A program made the translations under genes and the position numbers. From Leifsonia virtsii (lineage in GTDB: Bacteria; Actinomycetota; Actinomycetes; Actinomycetales; Microbacteriaceae): 64,000 bases of DNA. Shown here piece after piece: positions 16,422 to 24,713 of this stretch. The notes beneath the pieces are model-generated. The model was not told the origin of the DNA. It saw only the letters and a list, made by a program, of their open reading frames with translations, and did not search any database. The DNA lies in assembly GCF_030433675.1 (NCBI RefSeq), contig NZ_JAROCB010000005.1, forward strand, positions 310,001 to 374,000, written 5' to 3'. Within the stretch, counting starts at the first letter, position 1, and every line of letters begins with the position of its first letter.

Positions 16422-17485
16422 CCGTTCGGGAGGTGACCTCGAAAGCCGGGCGGATCGTCCGCTCCCGGCGGTTCCTGCTCGTCGCACGGTTCGTCGTCGC
16501 CGGCGCCGCACTCGCGGCCGTCGTGTGGCGCGTCGGCGCGGGCCCGTTCCTCCACGGCCTGCTCAGCCTGCGGCCGGGGGTCGTCGTCGCCGCAGTCGCC
16601 CTCGCCTTCGTGGCCACCGCCGCCGCCGCGTGGCGGTGGCGCCTCGTCGCGCGCGGTCTCGGCATCGAGGTCGCCTGGCCGCGCGCCGTCGGGATGTACT
16701 ACCGCTCGCAGTTCCTCAACACCGTGCTGCCCGGCGGCGTGCTCGGCGACGTGCACCGCGCGGTCGACCACGGCCGCAGCACCGACCGCCCCGGCCGGGC
16801 TGCGCAGGCCGTGGCTGGGGAGCGGGTCGCGGGCCAGCTGGTGCAGCTCGTCATCGCGGTGGCCGTGCTGCTCGCCGGCGGCGCGGCGTTCGGCGGGGTG
16901 CTGTTCCCGGCGATCGGCGGCGTGCTCGCCGTCGTGACCGTCGTCCTCACGGCCGCGGCCCTCCTGAGCCCCCGGATGCGACGCCTGCTGCGGGCAGGCG
17001 TCCACCGGCTGCGCACCGACCGCCGCGCCGCGATCGCCCTCGCGCAGATCGCCGCCGCCTCGGTGGTCGTCGTCGCGTGCCACGTCGCGACCGTCGTCGT
17101 CGCGTCGGCCGCGGTCGGCGTCCGCCTGCAGCCGGACCGGATGCTGACGCTCGCGGTCGTCGTGCTGTGCGCCGCGTCCATCCCGGTGAACATCGGCGGC
17201 TGGGGCCCGCGCGAGGGCGTCGCCGCCTGGGCGTTCGCCGTCGGCGGCTCCACCGCCTCCCTCGGCGTCTCCGCCGCCACCCTCGTCGGCGTGCTCGCCG
17301 TCGTCTCCGTCGTCCCGGGCGTGCTCGCGGCGGCACTCGTCCCTCTGATCGTGAGGAGGACCTCCCGTGTCCGAGCGTCCCTACGTGACCGTCAACTGCG
17401 CCATCTCCCTCGACGGGTACCTCGACTCGGCCGACCCGCCGCGGCTGGCGCTGTCGAACGCGGAGGACTTCGACCGGGTGGATGA
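16418..17485 (+). CDS. Lysylphosphatidylglycerol-synthase TM / flippase-like (UPF0104) membrane protein
   Basis: A 355-residue multi-pass membrane protein with about eight segments. It contains the family hallmarks MYYRSQFLNTVLPGGVLGDV, ERVAGQLVQLV and SIPVNIGGWGPREGVAAWAF. Such domains occur in MprF and in many glycolipid or secondary-metabolite clusters, where they are thought to move lipid-linked molecules. The ATG overlaps the methyltransferase stop. The frame runs 119 bases into the RibD-type gene, and its last ~40 residues are an Arg-rich tail (RTSRVRASLRDRQLRHLPRR) read in a second frame of that gene. The tail may be real or may reflect loss of an earlier stop. Confidence 0.85.
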   Translation: MTVREVTSKAGRIVRSRRFLLVARFVVAGAALAAVVWRVGAGPFLHGLLSLRPGVVVAAVALAFVATAAAAWRWRLVARGLGIEVAWPRAVGMYYRSQFLNTVLPGGVLGDVHRAVDHGRSTDRPGRAAQAVAGERVAGQLVQLVIAVAVLLAGGAAFGGVLFPAIGGVLAVVTVVLTAAALLSPRMRRLLRAGVHRLRTDRRAAIALAQIAAASVVVVACHVATVVVASAAVGVRLQPDRMLTLAVVVLCAASIPVNIGGWGPREGVAAWAFAVGGSTASLGVSAATLVGVLAVVSVVPGVLAAALVPLIVRRTSRVRASLRDRQLRHLPRRVPRLGRPAAAGAVERGGLRPGG

Positions 17486-18113
17486 GCTGCGCGCCCGCAG
17501 CGACGTCATCCTGGTCGGTGCGCGCACCGTCCGCCGCGACAACCCGCGGCTGCTGGTCCGCAGCGCCGAGCGGCGCGGCCGGCGCGAGGCGTCGGGCGCC
17601 GAGCGCTCGCCGTGGAAGGCGACGGTGACGGCGACGGGCGACCTCGATCCGCGGGCGGCGTTCTTCACCGAGGGCGACTCGCGCAAGCTGGTCTACTGCC
17701 CGCGCCAGGAGGCCAGGCGCATCGGCCGCCGCCTGGGCGAGGTCGCCGAGGTGGTCGGGCTCGGCACGGAGGTCGTCATGGCCGACCTGCTCGACGACCT
17801 CGGCGGTCGCGGCGTGCGGCGGCTGATGGTCGAGGGCGGCGGGGTGACCCTGACGCAGTTCCTCGCCGAGGGGCTCGTGGACGAGCTGGCCGTCGCCGTC
17901 GCGCCCTTCTTCGTGGGGGACAGGCGTGCCCCGCGCTTCGTCGGCGACGCGGCGTTCCCCTGGTCGGCCGAGCGCCGTGCGGAGCTCGTGGAGGTGCGCC
18001 CGATCGGGGACGTCGTCCTGCTCCGGTACGCCCTCTCCGACCGGTTCGAGCTCGTACCCGATACCGCGGCGGCCGACGCCCGCCGCGGCCGGAGCACGCG
18101 GGAGGGCGCGTGA
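17367..18113 (+). CDS. RibD C-terminal / dihydrofolate-reductase-like pyrimidine reductase
   Basis: A 248-residue stand-alone reductase of the RibD C-terminal family, without the deaminase half. It shows VNCAISLDGYLDSADP, VILVGARTVRRDNPRLL and LMVEGGGVTLTQFL with VDELAVAVAPFFVG, the NADPH- and pyrimidine-binding motifs. In riboflavin synthesis this domain reduces the ribosyl side chain of a GTP-derived pyrimidine. A solitary copy beside a pterin-synthase homologue suggests a related heterocycle. The start is GTG 17367 with a perfect AGGAGGA at 17354-17360, six bases upstream, although it lies within the flippase-like frame. Confidence 0.88.
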   Translation: MSERPYVTVNCAISLDGYLDSADPPRLALSNAEDFDRVDELRARSDVILVGARTVRRDNPRLLVRSAERRGRREASGAERSPWKATVTATGDLDPRAAFFTEGDSRKLVYCPRQEARRIGRRLGEVAEVVGLGTEVVMADLLDDLGGRGVRRLMVEGGGVTLTQFLAEGLVDELAVAVAPFFVGDRRAPRFVGDAAFPWSAERRAELVEVRPIGDVVLLRYALSDRFELVPDTAAADARRGRSTREGA

Positions 18114-19735
18114 CGGCCCGGACGCGCCGGGTCGTCGCCCGGGTGCTCGACGTGCTCGCCGCCGTCGTGGTGGTGCTCGCGTGCCTCGCGCCCGGCCTCA
18201 TCGCGTCCGACTCCGTGCTCGCGCTCGTGCGCATCCCGCTGGAGGCTGTGCTGGCGCTGGTGCTGCTCCTCCTGCTGCCGTGGCGCCCGGCCCGCCGCAT
18301 CGTGGCCGTCCTGCTGGCGCTCGCGCTCGTCGTCGCCGCGCTGCTCGCGGCCCTCGACCGCGTGTTCGCATCGACGGTCGGCCGTCCGTTCGACCCGGTC
18401 GGCGGGTGGAAGGAACTGGCCGACGGCTACGGCGTGGTCAGCGACTCCACCGGGCCGGTCGGGGCCGCGGCCCTCGTCGTCCTGGTCGGGATCGCGGCGC
18501 TCGCCGCCGTCGCGCTGCTGGCGGCCGCACTGCTGCGCGTGACGCGGCTGCTCGTCCCGCGACGGCGACCTGCGCTCATCGGGGCCGCCGGCGTCACCGC
18601 GGGCTGGCTCGTGGTCGCCCTCGTCGGAGCCCAGCTGGTGCCGGGCGAGCCGGTCGCCGCAGCGGACACGGTGTCCACCGGGATCGCGAAGACGCGCGAG
18701 GCGGTCGAGACCGTCGGCGCGCAGGCCGCGCTGGCGCGGCAGTCGGGCTCCGACCCGTATGCGCAGGTCCCCGCATCCGACCTGCTCACGGGGTTACGCG
18801 GGAAGGACGTGATCGTCGCCTTCGTGGAGAGCTACGGCCAGGTCGCCGTCCAGGGGACGAGCTTCTCGCCCGGGGTGGACGCGGTGCTGCGGGACGGCAC
18901 GGCACAGCTGACCGCCGAGGGCTACTCCCAGCGCAGCGCCTTCCTCACCTCGTCGACCTTCGGCGGCATCAGCTGGCTCGCCCACTCGACCCTGCAGACC
19001 GGTCTCTGGATCGACTCGCAGCAGAAGTACGACCAGGTCACCGCGGGCGACCGCTTCACCCTGAGCGCGGCGTTCCGCAAGGCGGGCTGGCGCACCGTGA
19101 GCGACGTGCCCTCCGACACGAAACCGTGGCCGGTCGGCCGCTCGTTCTACCACTACGACGAGTTGCTGAACGCGACCGACGTCGGCTACGAGGGCCCGAA
19201 GTTCAGCTACGCCCGCATCCCGGACCAGTACACGCTCGCCCACTTCCAGCGGCAAGAGCTGGCGAGACCGCACGCGCCGGTGATGGCGGAGATCGACCTC
19301 GTCTCCTCGCACACCCCGTGGACGCCGCTCCCGCAGGTGGTGCCGTGGGACTCGATCGGCGACGGCTCCGTCTACGACCCGCAGCCCGCGCAGGGCCTTC
19401 CGCCGAGCGTGGTGTGGCGCGACCCGAAGCACGTGCAGCAGCTGTACGGCGAGTCGGTGCAGTACTCCCTCCGCTCGCTGTTCTCCTTCCTCGGCGCCGT
19501 CGACGACCCGAACCTCGTGCTGGTCGTACTCGGCGACCACCAGCCGGCCACCGTGGTGAGCGGCGCGGGCGCGAACCACGACGTCCCGATCAGCATCGTC
19601 GCGAAGGACCCGGCCGTGATCGACCGCATCTCCTCCTGGAAGTGGGAGAGTGGGATGCTGCCGTCGCCGTCCGCGCCGGTGTGGCGGATGGACGCGTTCC
19701 GCGACCGCTTCCTCTCCGCCTTCGGGCCGGGGTGA
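18110..19735 (+). CDS. Membrane-anchored sulfatase/LtaS-like alkaline phosphatase superfamily enzyme
   Basis: A 541-residue protein with four to five N-terminal membrane segments (to about residue 185), then an extracytoplasmic sulfatase-fold domain. Likely metal and nucleophile sites are VAFVESYGQ, the Thr/Ser region SSTFGGISWLAHSTL, EIDLVSSHTPW and VVLGDHQPA. The architecture matches lipoteichoic-acid synthase and phosphoethanolamine or phosphoglycerol transferases, so a phospho-group transfer on the outer face is likely. GTG overlaps the RibD-type stop (GTGA). It is the last gene of the coupled run and would modify the exported product. Confidence 0.85.
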   Translation: MTARTRRVVARVLDVLAAVVVVLACLAPGLIASDSVLALVRIPLEAVLALVLLLLLPWRPARRIVAVLLALALVVAALLAALDRVFASTVGRPFDPVGGWKELADGYGVVSDSTGPVGAAALVVLVGIAALAAVALLAAALLRVTRLLVPRRRPALIGAAGVTAGWLVVALVGAQLVPGEPVAAADTVSTGIAKTREAVETVGAQAALARQSGSDPYAQVPASDLLTGLRGKDVIVAFVESYGQVAVQGTSFSPGVDAVLRDGTAQLTAEGYSQRSAFLTSSTFGGISWLAHSTLQTGLWIDSQQKYDQVTAGDRFTLSAAFRKAGWRTVSDVPSDTKPWPVGRSFYHYDELLNATDVGYEGPKFSYARIPDQYTLAHFQRQELARPHAPVMAEIDLVSSHTPWTPLPQVVPWDSIGDGSVYDPQPAQGLPPSVVWRDPKHVQQLYGESVQYSLRSLFSFLGAVDDPNLVLVVLGDHQPATVVSGAGANHDVPISIVAKDPAVIDRISSWKWESGMLPSPSAPVWRMDAFRDRFLSAFGPG

Positions 19736-19809
19736 ACCATCCCGCGCCCCATCTCGTGTTCTCGACAGGGCCGGCACAGCGCCGGCGCGAACGGAAGGCA
19801 GGTGTCCTC

Positions 19810-20214
19810 ATGTCCGAACGGAGCCGCGGCCCGCTGCTGGCCTTGCGCATCCTGAGTGCGATCCTCCTGGCCGTCGCCGGCGGCATCCACCTCTACCTGC
19901 TCACCGTCGGGGTCGGCGGCCTGCTCGGTGTGCTCTTCGTCCTCAACGGGATCGCCGGCCTCGTGCTCGCGATCGGCATGCTGGTGACGCGTGGCGCCCT
20001 GCTGCGGATCACGACCGTGCTCGGCCTGCTCTTCGAACTCGCGAGCCTGGCCGCCCTCCTGCTCTCCCTCACGGTCGGCCTGTTCGGCATCCGCGAGGTG
20101 TGGAGCTTCACCCTCGTACCCGAGACGGTCATCGTCGAGTCCATCGGGGTCGTGGTGCTCGCGATCACGACGGCCGCCGTGCTGCGCCGGCCGCGGGGGC
20201 TGCAGACGGCCTAG
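19810..20214 (+). CDS. Small four-helix integral membrane protein of unknown function
   Basis: A 134-residue hydrophobic protein with about four membrane segments: ILSAILLAVAGGIHLYLL, LLGVLFVLNGIAGLVLAIGM, LLRITTVLGLLFELASLAAL and VESIGVVVLAITTAAVL. The ends are short and basic. I do not recognise a named family. It starts at ATG 19810 after GGAAGGCAGG. It lies 74 bases behind the sulfatase-like gene and 89 bases before the DUF5107 gene, so it could belong to the upstream operon or stand alone. Confidence 0.75.
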   Translation: MSERSRGPLLALRILSAILLAVAGGIHLYLLTVGVGGLLGVLFVLNGIAGLVLAIGMLVTRGALLRITTVLGLLFELASLAALLLSLTVGLFGIREVWSFTLVPETVIVESIGVVVLAITTAAVLRRPRGLQTA

Positions 20215-20303
20215 GGGGCGCCGCCGGCGACCAGAGGATTGTCCAGGTGATGCGTGGGAACGCATCTTCTCCCGGGATCGGCCCGCCGCATAGGGTCCTC
20301 CGT

Positions 20304-23300
20304 ATGTCCCACGATCTGCCCCGCTTTCCGCTCCCGCCGGTCCCCGAGGACCAGCGCGACTCCGCTGTCGCGGCGTGGAGCGAGCCCGTCGACGTCCGCA
20401 CCTACGAGCCGGGGGAGCCGGGGCGTCTTCCCGCGTTCCTGGAGTCCCGGGTCTACCAGGGGTCGTCGGGCCGGGTGTATCCCCTGCCGTTCATCGAATC
20501 CGTCAGCCATGACGCGACCGTCCGCACCTGGCAGGCGCTGCACCTGGAGAACGAGTACCTCCGGCTGGTGATCCTGCCGGAACTGGGCGGACGGGTGCAC
20601 ATCGCGGTCGACAAGACCACCGGGCTCGACTTCTTCTACCGCAACGACGTGATCAAACCGGCCCTGGTAGGCCTCGCCGGGCCGTGGATCTCCGGCGGGA
20701 TCGAGTTCAACTGGCCGCAGCACCACCGGCCGGCCACGTTCCTCCCGATGGACTGGACGATCGAACGGGAGGACGACGGCGCGGTCACTGTGTGGTGCTC
20801 CGACCATGACCCGTTCGCGCGCATGAAGGGGATGCACGGCATCCGCCTCCGTCCGGGCTCGGCCGTGCTCGAGGCGCGGGTGCGGCTGTACAACCGCACC
20901 GCCGTCACCCAGACGTTCCTCTGGTGGGCGAACGTCGCCGTGCGGGTGCACGAGGACTACCAGTCGTTCTTCCCGGCGGACGTGCACGTGGTCGCGGACC
21001 ACGCGAAGCGCGCGGCGACCGCCTTCCCCGCCGCCGACCGGCCCTACTACGGCATCGACTACCCGGCTCGGGCCGATCGGAGCAGCCCGGCCTTCGTCGC
21101 GGACGACGCGGACCGCCTCGACTGGTACCGCAACATCCCGGTCCCCACTTCGTACATGTGTGTGGCGAGCGAAGACGACTTCTTCGGCGGCTACGACCAC
21201 TCCACCGGGCTCGGCTTCGCCCACGTCGCCGACCACCGGATCGCGCCGGGGAAGAAGCAGTGGACCTGGGGCAACGCGCCGTTCGGGCGCGCCTGGGATG
21301 CCAACCTCGGCGACGACGGCAGCGCCTACGTGGAGCTGATGGCAGGCGTCTACACCGACAACCAGCCCGACTTCTCGTACCTGGCGCCGGGGGAGACCAA
21401 GACGTTCAGCCAGTTCTGGTTCCCCTTCCACGGCATCGGTCCGCTGACGCAGGCTTCCACCGACGTGGCGCTCAGCATCACGACCGAAGACGAGGGCACC
21501 GGGAGGACGGCGCGCGTCGGCGTCGCCGTCACGCGGGTGCACGAGCGGCTCGACCTGGCGCTGCTCGACGAGGACGGTACCACGCTCTGGCAGCAGCGCG
21601 TCGCCGTCGCACCCGGGCGTCCCGTCACCGCCGACGTTCCCGTCCCGGCGACGGGAGAACTGGATCTGGTGGCGTCCGTGCACGGCGGCGAGCTGCTGCG
21701 CGCCTCCACTCGGTTCCGCGATGCGGCGCCGGACGGCTTTGAGACCGCGACGGAGCCGCCGGCGCCGATGGAGATCGCCTCGATCGACGAGCTCTACCTC
21801 ACGGGAGTGCACCTCGCCCAGTACCGCCACGCGACGCGGTCGCCCGAGCCGTACTGGGAGGAGGCTCTGCGGCGCGACCCCGCCGACTCCCGCAGCAACG
21901 TCGCCATCGCCTCGCTCCGCCTCGCGGCGGGACGCCTCGCCGACGCGGAGGAGCACCTGCGGACGGCGCTTCGGCGGCAGACCCACCGCAACCCGAATCC
22001 GGCCGACGGCGAGGCGTCGTACCTGCTCGGTGTCGTCCTCACGGAGCTCGGCCGGGACGAGGACGCGGACGACGCCTTCGGCAAGGCCGCTTGGAACTAT
22101 GCCTGGCGGGCGCCGTCGGGGCTCGCACGTGCGCGCATCGCGGCGCGCTCCGGCCGCTGGGACGACGCTCTCCGCCTGGCGGAGGAGGCGTCGCGCCTCG
22201 ACGCGGACAGCCTCCAGCTGGCGGCGGTGCGGGTCGTGGCGCTGCGTGCGCTCGGCCGCGGCGGCCAGGCGGATGCGGTGCTGGCGAACGCACGCGCGCT
22301 CGATCCCCTCGACGCCTGGCTCAACGACCTCGCCGGCCTGCCGCCGGCCACCGACGCCCAGACCCTTCGCGACGTCGCCGCCGAATACCGTTCCCTCGGC
22401 CGCACCGGCGACGCGCTGCGCGTTCTGGACGATGCGGCGACCGCGGCCGTGCGGCGGCCGGTGCCCGGCGCAGGCGACCCGCTCGCGCTCATCCACTACG
22501 CCCGCGCGGAGCTGCTGGAGCAGTCGGGGCGGGTGGACGAGGCCGCCGGAGCGCTGCGGGACGCCCGCGAGGTCTCGGCCGCGCGCTGCTTCGCCGGCAG
22601 CGGTGCGGACGCCGCCATGCTCGAACGCCGCGCTGCCGCGACCGGGGACCCCCGCGCGCACGCGCTCCTCGGGCACTGGCTCTACTTCCAGCGCCGCTAC
22701 CGCGACGCCGTCCATCACCTGGAGGCCGCGGTCGCCGGGCAGCCGGACGACGCGGTCGCTCTCCGGGGACTGGGACTGGCGGCGTACAACGTCGAGGGCG
22801 ACCCTCGGAAGGCCGTCGCGCTGTACCGGCGTGCCGTCGCGGCGGCGCCGGACGACGCGAAGCTGCGCTACGAGGCCGACCAGTTGGCCCGGCGGGCGGG
22901 TGAGACTCCGGAGCGGCGGCTGGAGGCCCTCGCCGACGCAGGCGTTCTGATCGCGGCCCGCGACGACCTGGCGCTCGCATATGCGGAGCTCCTCGTGCTG
23001 GTCGGCCGCCACGACGAGGCGATCCGGCTGATGGCTTCCCGGCGGTTCAGTCCCTGGGAGGGTGGAGAGGGTGAGGCGATCCGGATCTGGACGCTGGCCC
23101 AGCGGGCGGCGGCCGGGCACGCGCTCGCCCGCGGCGACGCGAGGGCTGCGGTGGAGGCGCTGGAGGCCGCCGTCTACGTGCCGGAGACACTCGGCGAGGC
23201 GCCGCATCCGCTCGCCAACCGTTCCGACCTGCTGCTCGCCCTCGGCGATGCCCGCCGCGCGGCGGGCGACGAGTCCGGCGCAGCGGCGGCGTGGCGGGCC

Positions 23301-23690
23301 GCGGCCACGAGCGCCGGCGACTTCACGACCATGTCCGCCGTGCCGCACTCGCCGATGACGTACTACTCCATCGTCGCGGCCCGGCGGCTCGACGATGCGG
23401 AGCGATCGGAACGCCTCACGGCCGAGCTGGCCGTCTATGTCGAGCAGAAGCGCACCGAGCGCGGAAGCATCGACTACTTCGCGACCTCCCTCCCGACCAT
23501 GCTGATCTTCCGGGAGGACGTCGACCGGACGCACAGCGACCTGGTCGACGTCATGGAGGCCCAGCTGGCTCTCCTGCGCGGCGACCGTACGTCGGCGCAG
23601 CGCGTGCTGGGGGCCTTGGAGGCGCGAGACCCGGCCGATGCCCTGGTGAGGGACCTTCTCGCCGAAGCGGAGCCCGCGGCCGTCGCCTGA
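20304..23690 (+). CDS. DUF5107 domain protein with C-terminal tetratricopeptide repeats
   Basis: An 1128-residue cytoplasmic protein. The first half (about 1-510) is the beta-rich DUF5107 region, with LENEYLRLVILPELGGRVHI, WISGGIEFNWPQHH, FLWWANVAVRVHEDY and QFWFPFHGIG. It resembles galactose-mutarotase/glycosidase beta-sandwiches. From about residue 515 (EPYWEEALRRDPADSRSNVA) to about 1100 come Ala-rich helical TPR-like repeats. Proteins of this design often sit in carbohydrate loci and may be glycoside-acting enzymes; the mechanism is unknown to me. It converges on the AraC gene that faces the galactoside operon, which suggests shared control. Confidence 0.88.
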   Translation: MSHDLPRFPLPPVPEDQRDSAVAAWSEPVDVRTYEPGEPGRLPAFLESRVYQGSSGRVYPLPFIESVSHDATVRTWQALHLENEYLRLVILPELGGRVHIAVDKTTGLDFFYRNDVIKPALVGLAGPWISGGIEFNWPQHHRPATFLPMDWTIEREDDGAVTVWCSDHDPFARMKGMHGIRLRPGSAVLEARVRLYNRTAVTQTFLWWANVAVRVHEDYQSFFPADVHVVADHAKRAATAFPAADRPYYGIDYPARADRSSPAFVADDADRLDWYRNIPVPTSYMCVASEDDFFGGYDHSTGLGFAHVADHRIAPGKKQWTWGNAPFGRAWDANLGDDGSAYVELMAGVYTDNQPDFSYLAPGETKTFSQFWFPFHGIGPLTQASTDVALSITTEDEGTGRTARVGVAVTRVHERLDLALLDEDGTTLWQQRVAVAPGRPVTADVPVPATGELDLVASVHGGELLRASTRFRDAAPDGFETATEPPAPMEIASIDELYLTGVHLAQYRHATRSPEPYWEEALRRDPADSRSNVAIASLRLAAGRLADAEEHLRTALRRQTHRNPNPADGEASYLLGVVLTELGRDEDADDAFGKAAWNYAWRAPSGLARARIAARSGRWDDALRLAEEASRLDADSLQLAAVRVVALRALGRGGQADAVLANARALDPLDAWLNDLAGLPPATDAQTLRDVAAEYRSLGRTGDALRVLDDAATAAVRRPVPGAGDPLALIHYARAELLEQSGRVDEAAGALRDAREVSAARCFAGSGADAAMLERRAAATGDPRAHALLGHWLYFQRRYRDAVHHLEAAVAGQPDDAVALRGLGLAAYNVEGDPRKAVALYRRAVAAAPDDAKLRYEADQLARRAGETPERRLEALADAGVLIAARDDLALAYAELLVLVGRHDEAIRLMASRRFSPWEGGEGEAIRIWTLAQRAAAGHALARGDARAAVEALEAAVYVPETLGEAPHPLANRSDLLLALGDARRAAGDESGAAAAWRAAATSAGDFTTMSAVPHSPMTYYSIVAARRLDDAERSERLTAELAVYVEQKRTERGSIDYFATSLPTMLIFREDVDRTHSDLVDVMEAQLALLRGDRTSAQRVLGALEARDPADALVRDLLAEAEPAAVA

Positions 23691-24599
23691 TCAGCCCTTG
23701 TGCTGCTCCCGGTATTCGCGTGCCGTCATCCCGTGCACCTTCTTGAACTGGCGTGCGAAGTAGAAGGAGTCCGGGTAGCCCACCTCCGCCGCGATCGCGG
23801 CGACCGTGGCGGAGGTGGTGTCGAGCAGCTCCCGGGCGCGCCCCATCCGCAGCATCGTCTGGTATTGCAGCACGGGGTAGCCGACGTGGCGTTTGAACAG
23901 CGCGGAGAAGTGCGACGTGCTCAGGGAGGCCATCGCGGCGAGCTCCGGGACGGTCACGCGGTCGGCGATGTGCGCCCGCAGGTACTCCATGGCGTGCTCG
24001 ATCACGTCGCCGGCGTCGTCGGCGCGCGAGCGCTCCGAGGCGAGCAGAGTGAGTGCGTGCCAGGCTGCGCCGGCGGCGGCGTTGAGGCTCGTGGTCGTGC
24101 TGTCGCGCTCCATCCACGAGAGCACCTCGGACATCAGCGAGACGATCGGGTACAGGTCGCGAGGGCGCCGGACGGGGTTCTCGGCGGTCATCCCCGCGCC
24201 GGCCAGGAACGCCTCCGCCTCCGGGCTCGCCGCGTGGAACCACCACAGCGTCCATGGGTCCTCGGTGTCGGCCCCGTAGGCGTGCGCCTGGCGGGGCGGG
24301 AGCACGACGACCTGACCGCGGTGCACGGGGAATCGTCCAGCTTCGGTCTCGCACCAACCGGAGCCGTCGACGCACGCCATCACAATGGCCTGCCCGATCG
24401 GGGTGGCCCGCCGTCGCCCGTGCGAGTCGGCCCGGGGGAAGTATCCGCAGTCGGTCACCGCCAGGCGGGCCGTTCCGGGCTGGTTCAGGAACTCCCTCAC
24501 GCGCGGCCGCGGGAGGACGAGCATGCGCTGGCCGGGGAAGCCGTCGGGGATGAGCACTCGACGATCATGAGCCATGGTCGTCGGAATGTCCAGATACAC
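23691..24599 (-). CDS. AraC family transcriptional regulator with cupin sugar-sensing domain
   Basis: A 302-residue regulator. An N-terminal AraC cupin covers about residues 20-150 (GQVVVLPPRQAHAYGADTED, PWTLWWFHA). Two helix-turn-helix units follow at the C-terminus (TVPELAAMASLSTSHFSALF and TVAAIAAEVGYPDSFYFARQ). It is divergent from the galactoside importer operon (gap 114 bp) and is the probable activator of it, as for RafR/MsmR-type proteins. An internal ATG at 24575 is an alternative start. Confidence 0.92.
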   Translation of the reverse strand: MYLDIPTTMAHDRRVLIPDGFPGQRMLVLPRPRVREFLNQPGTARLAVTDCGYFPRADSHGRRRATPIGQAIVMACVDGSGWCETEAGRFPVHRGQVVVLPPRQAHAYGADTEDPWTLWWFHAASPEAEAFLAGAGMTAENPVRRPRDLYPIVSLMSEVLSWMERDSTTTSLNAAAGAAWHALTLLASERSRADDAGDVIEHAMEYLRAHIADRVTVPELAAMASLSTSHFSALFKRHVGYPVLQYQTMLRMGRARELLDTTSATVAAIAAEVGYPDSFYFARQFKKVHGMTAREYREQHKG

Positions 24600-24713
24600 C
24601 GCAGCTTTCTGCTACGGCGCCCCACCACGGCGACATACCGTGGATCAGGTTCGGCCATAGGATCTTGCCTCGGCCGAGCGTCCTGGCGATCACCTCACGA
24701 AATGGAGTCGAAG

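Noticed and set aside
20211-23534. 1107-residue minus-strand open frame opposite the DUF5107 gene
   Set aside because: Low-complexity Arg/Val/Gly/Glu product without recognisable domains; typical antisense shadow.
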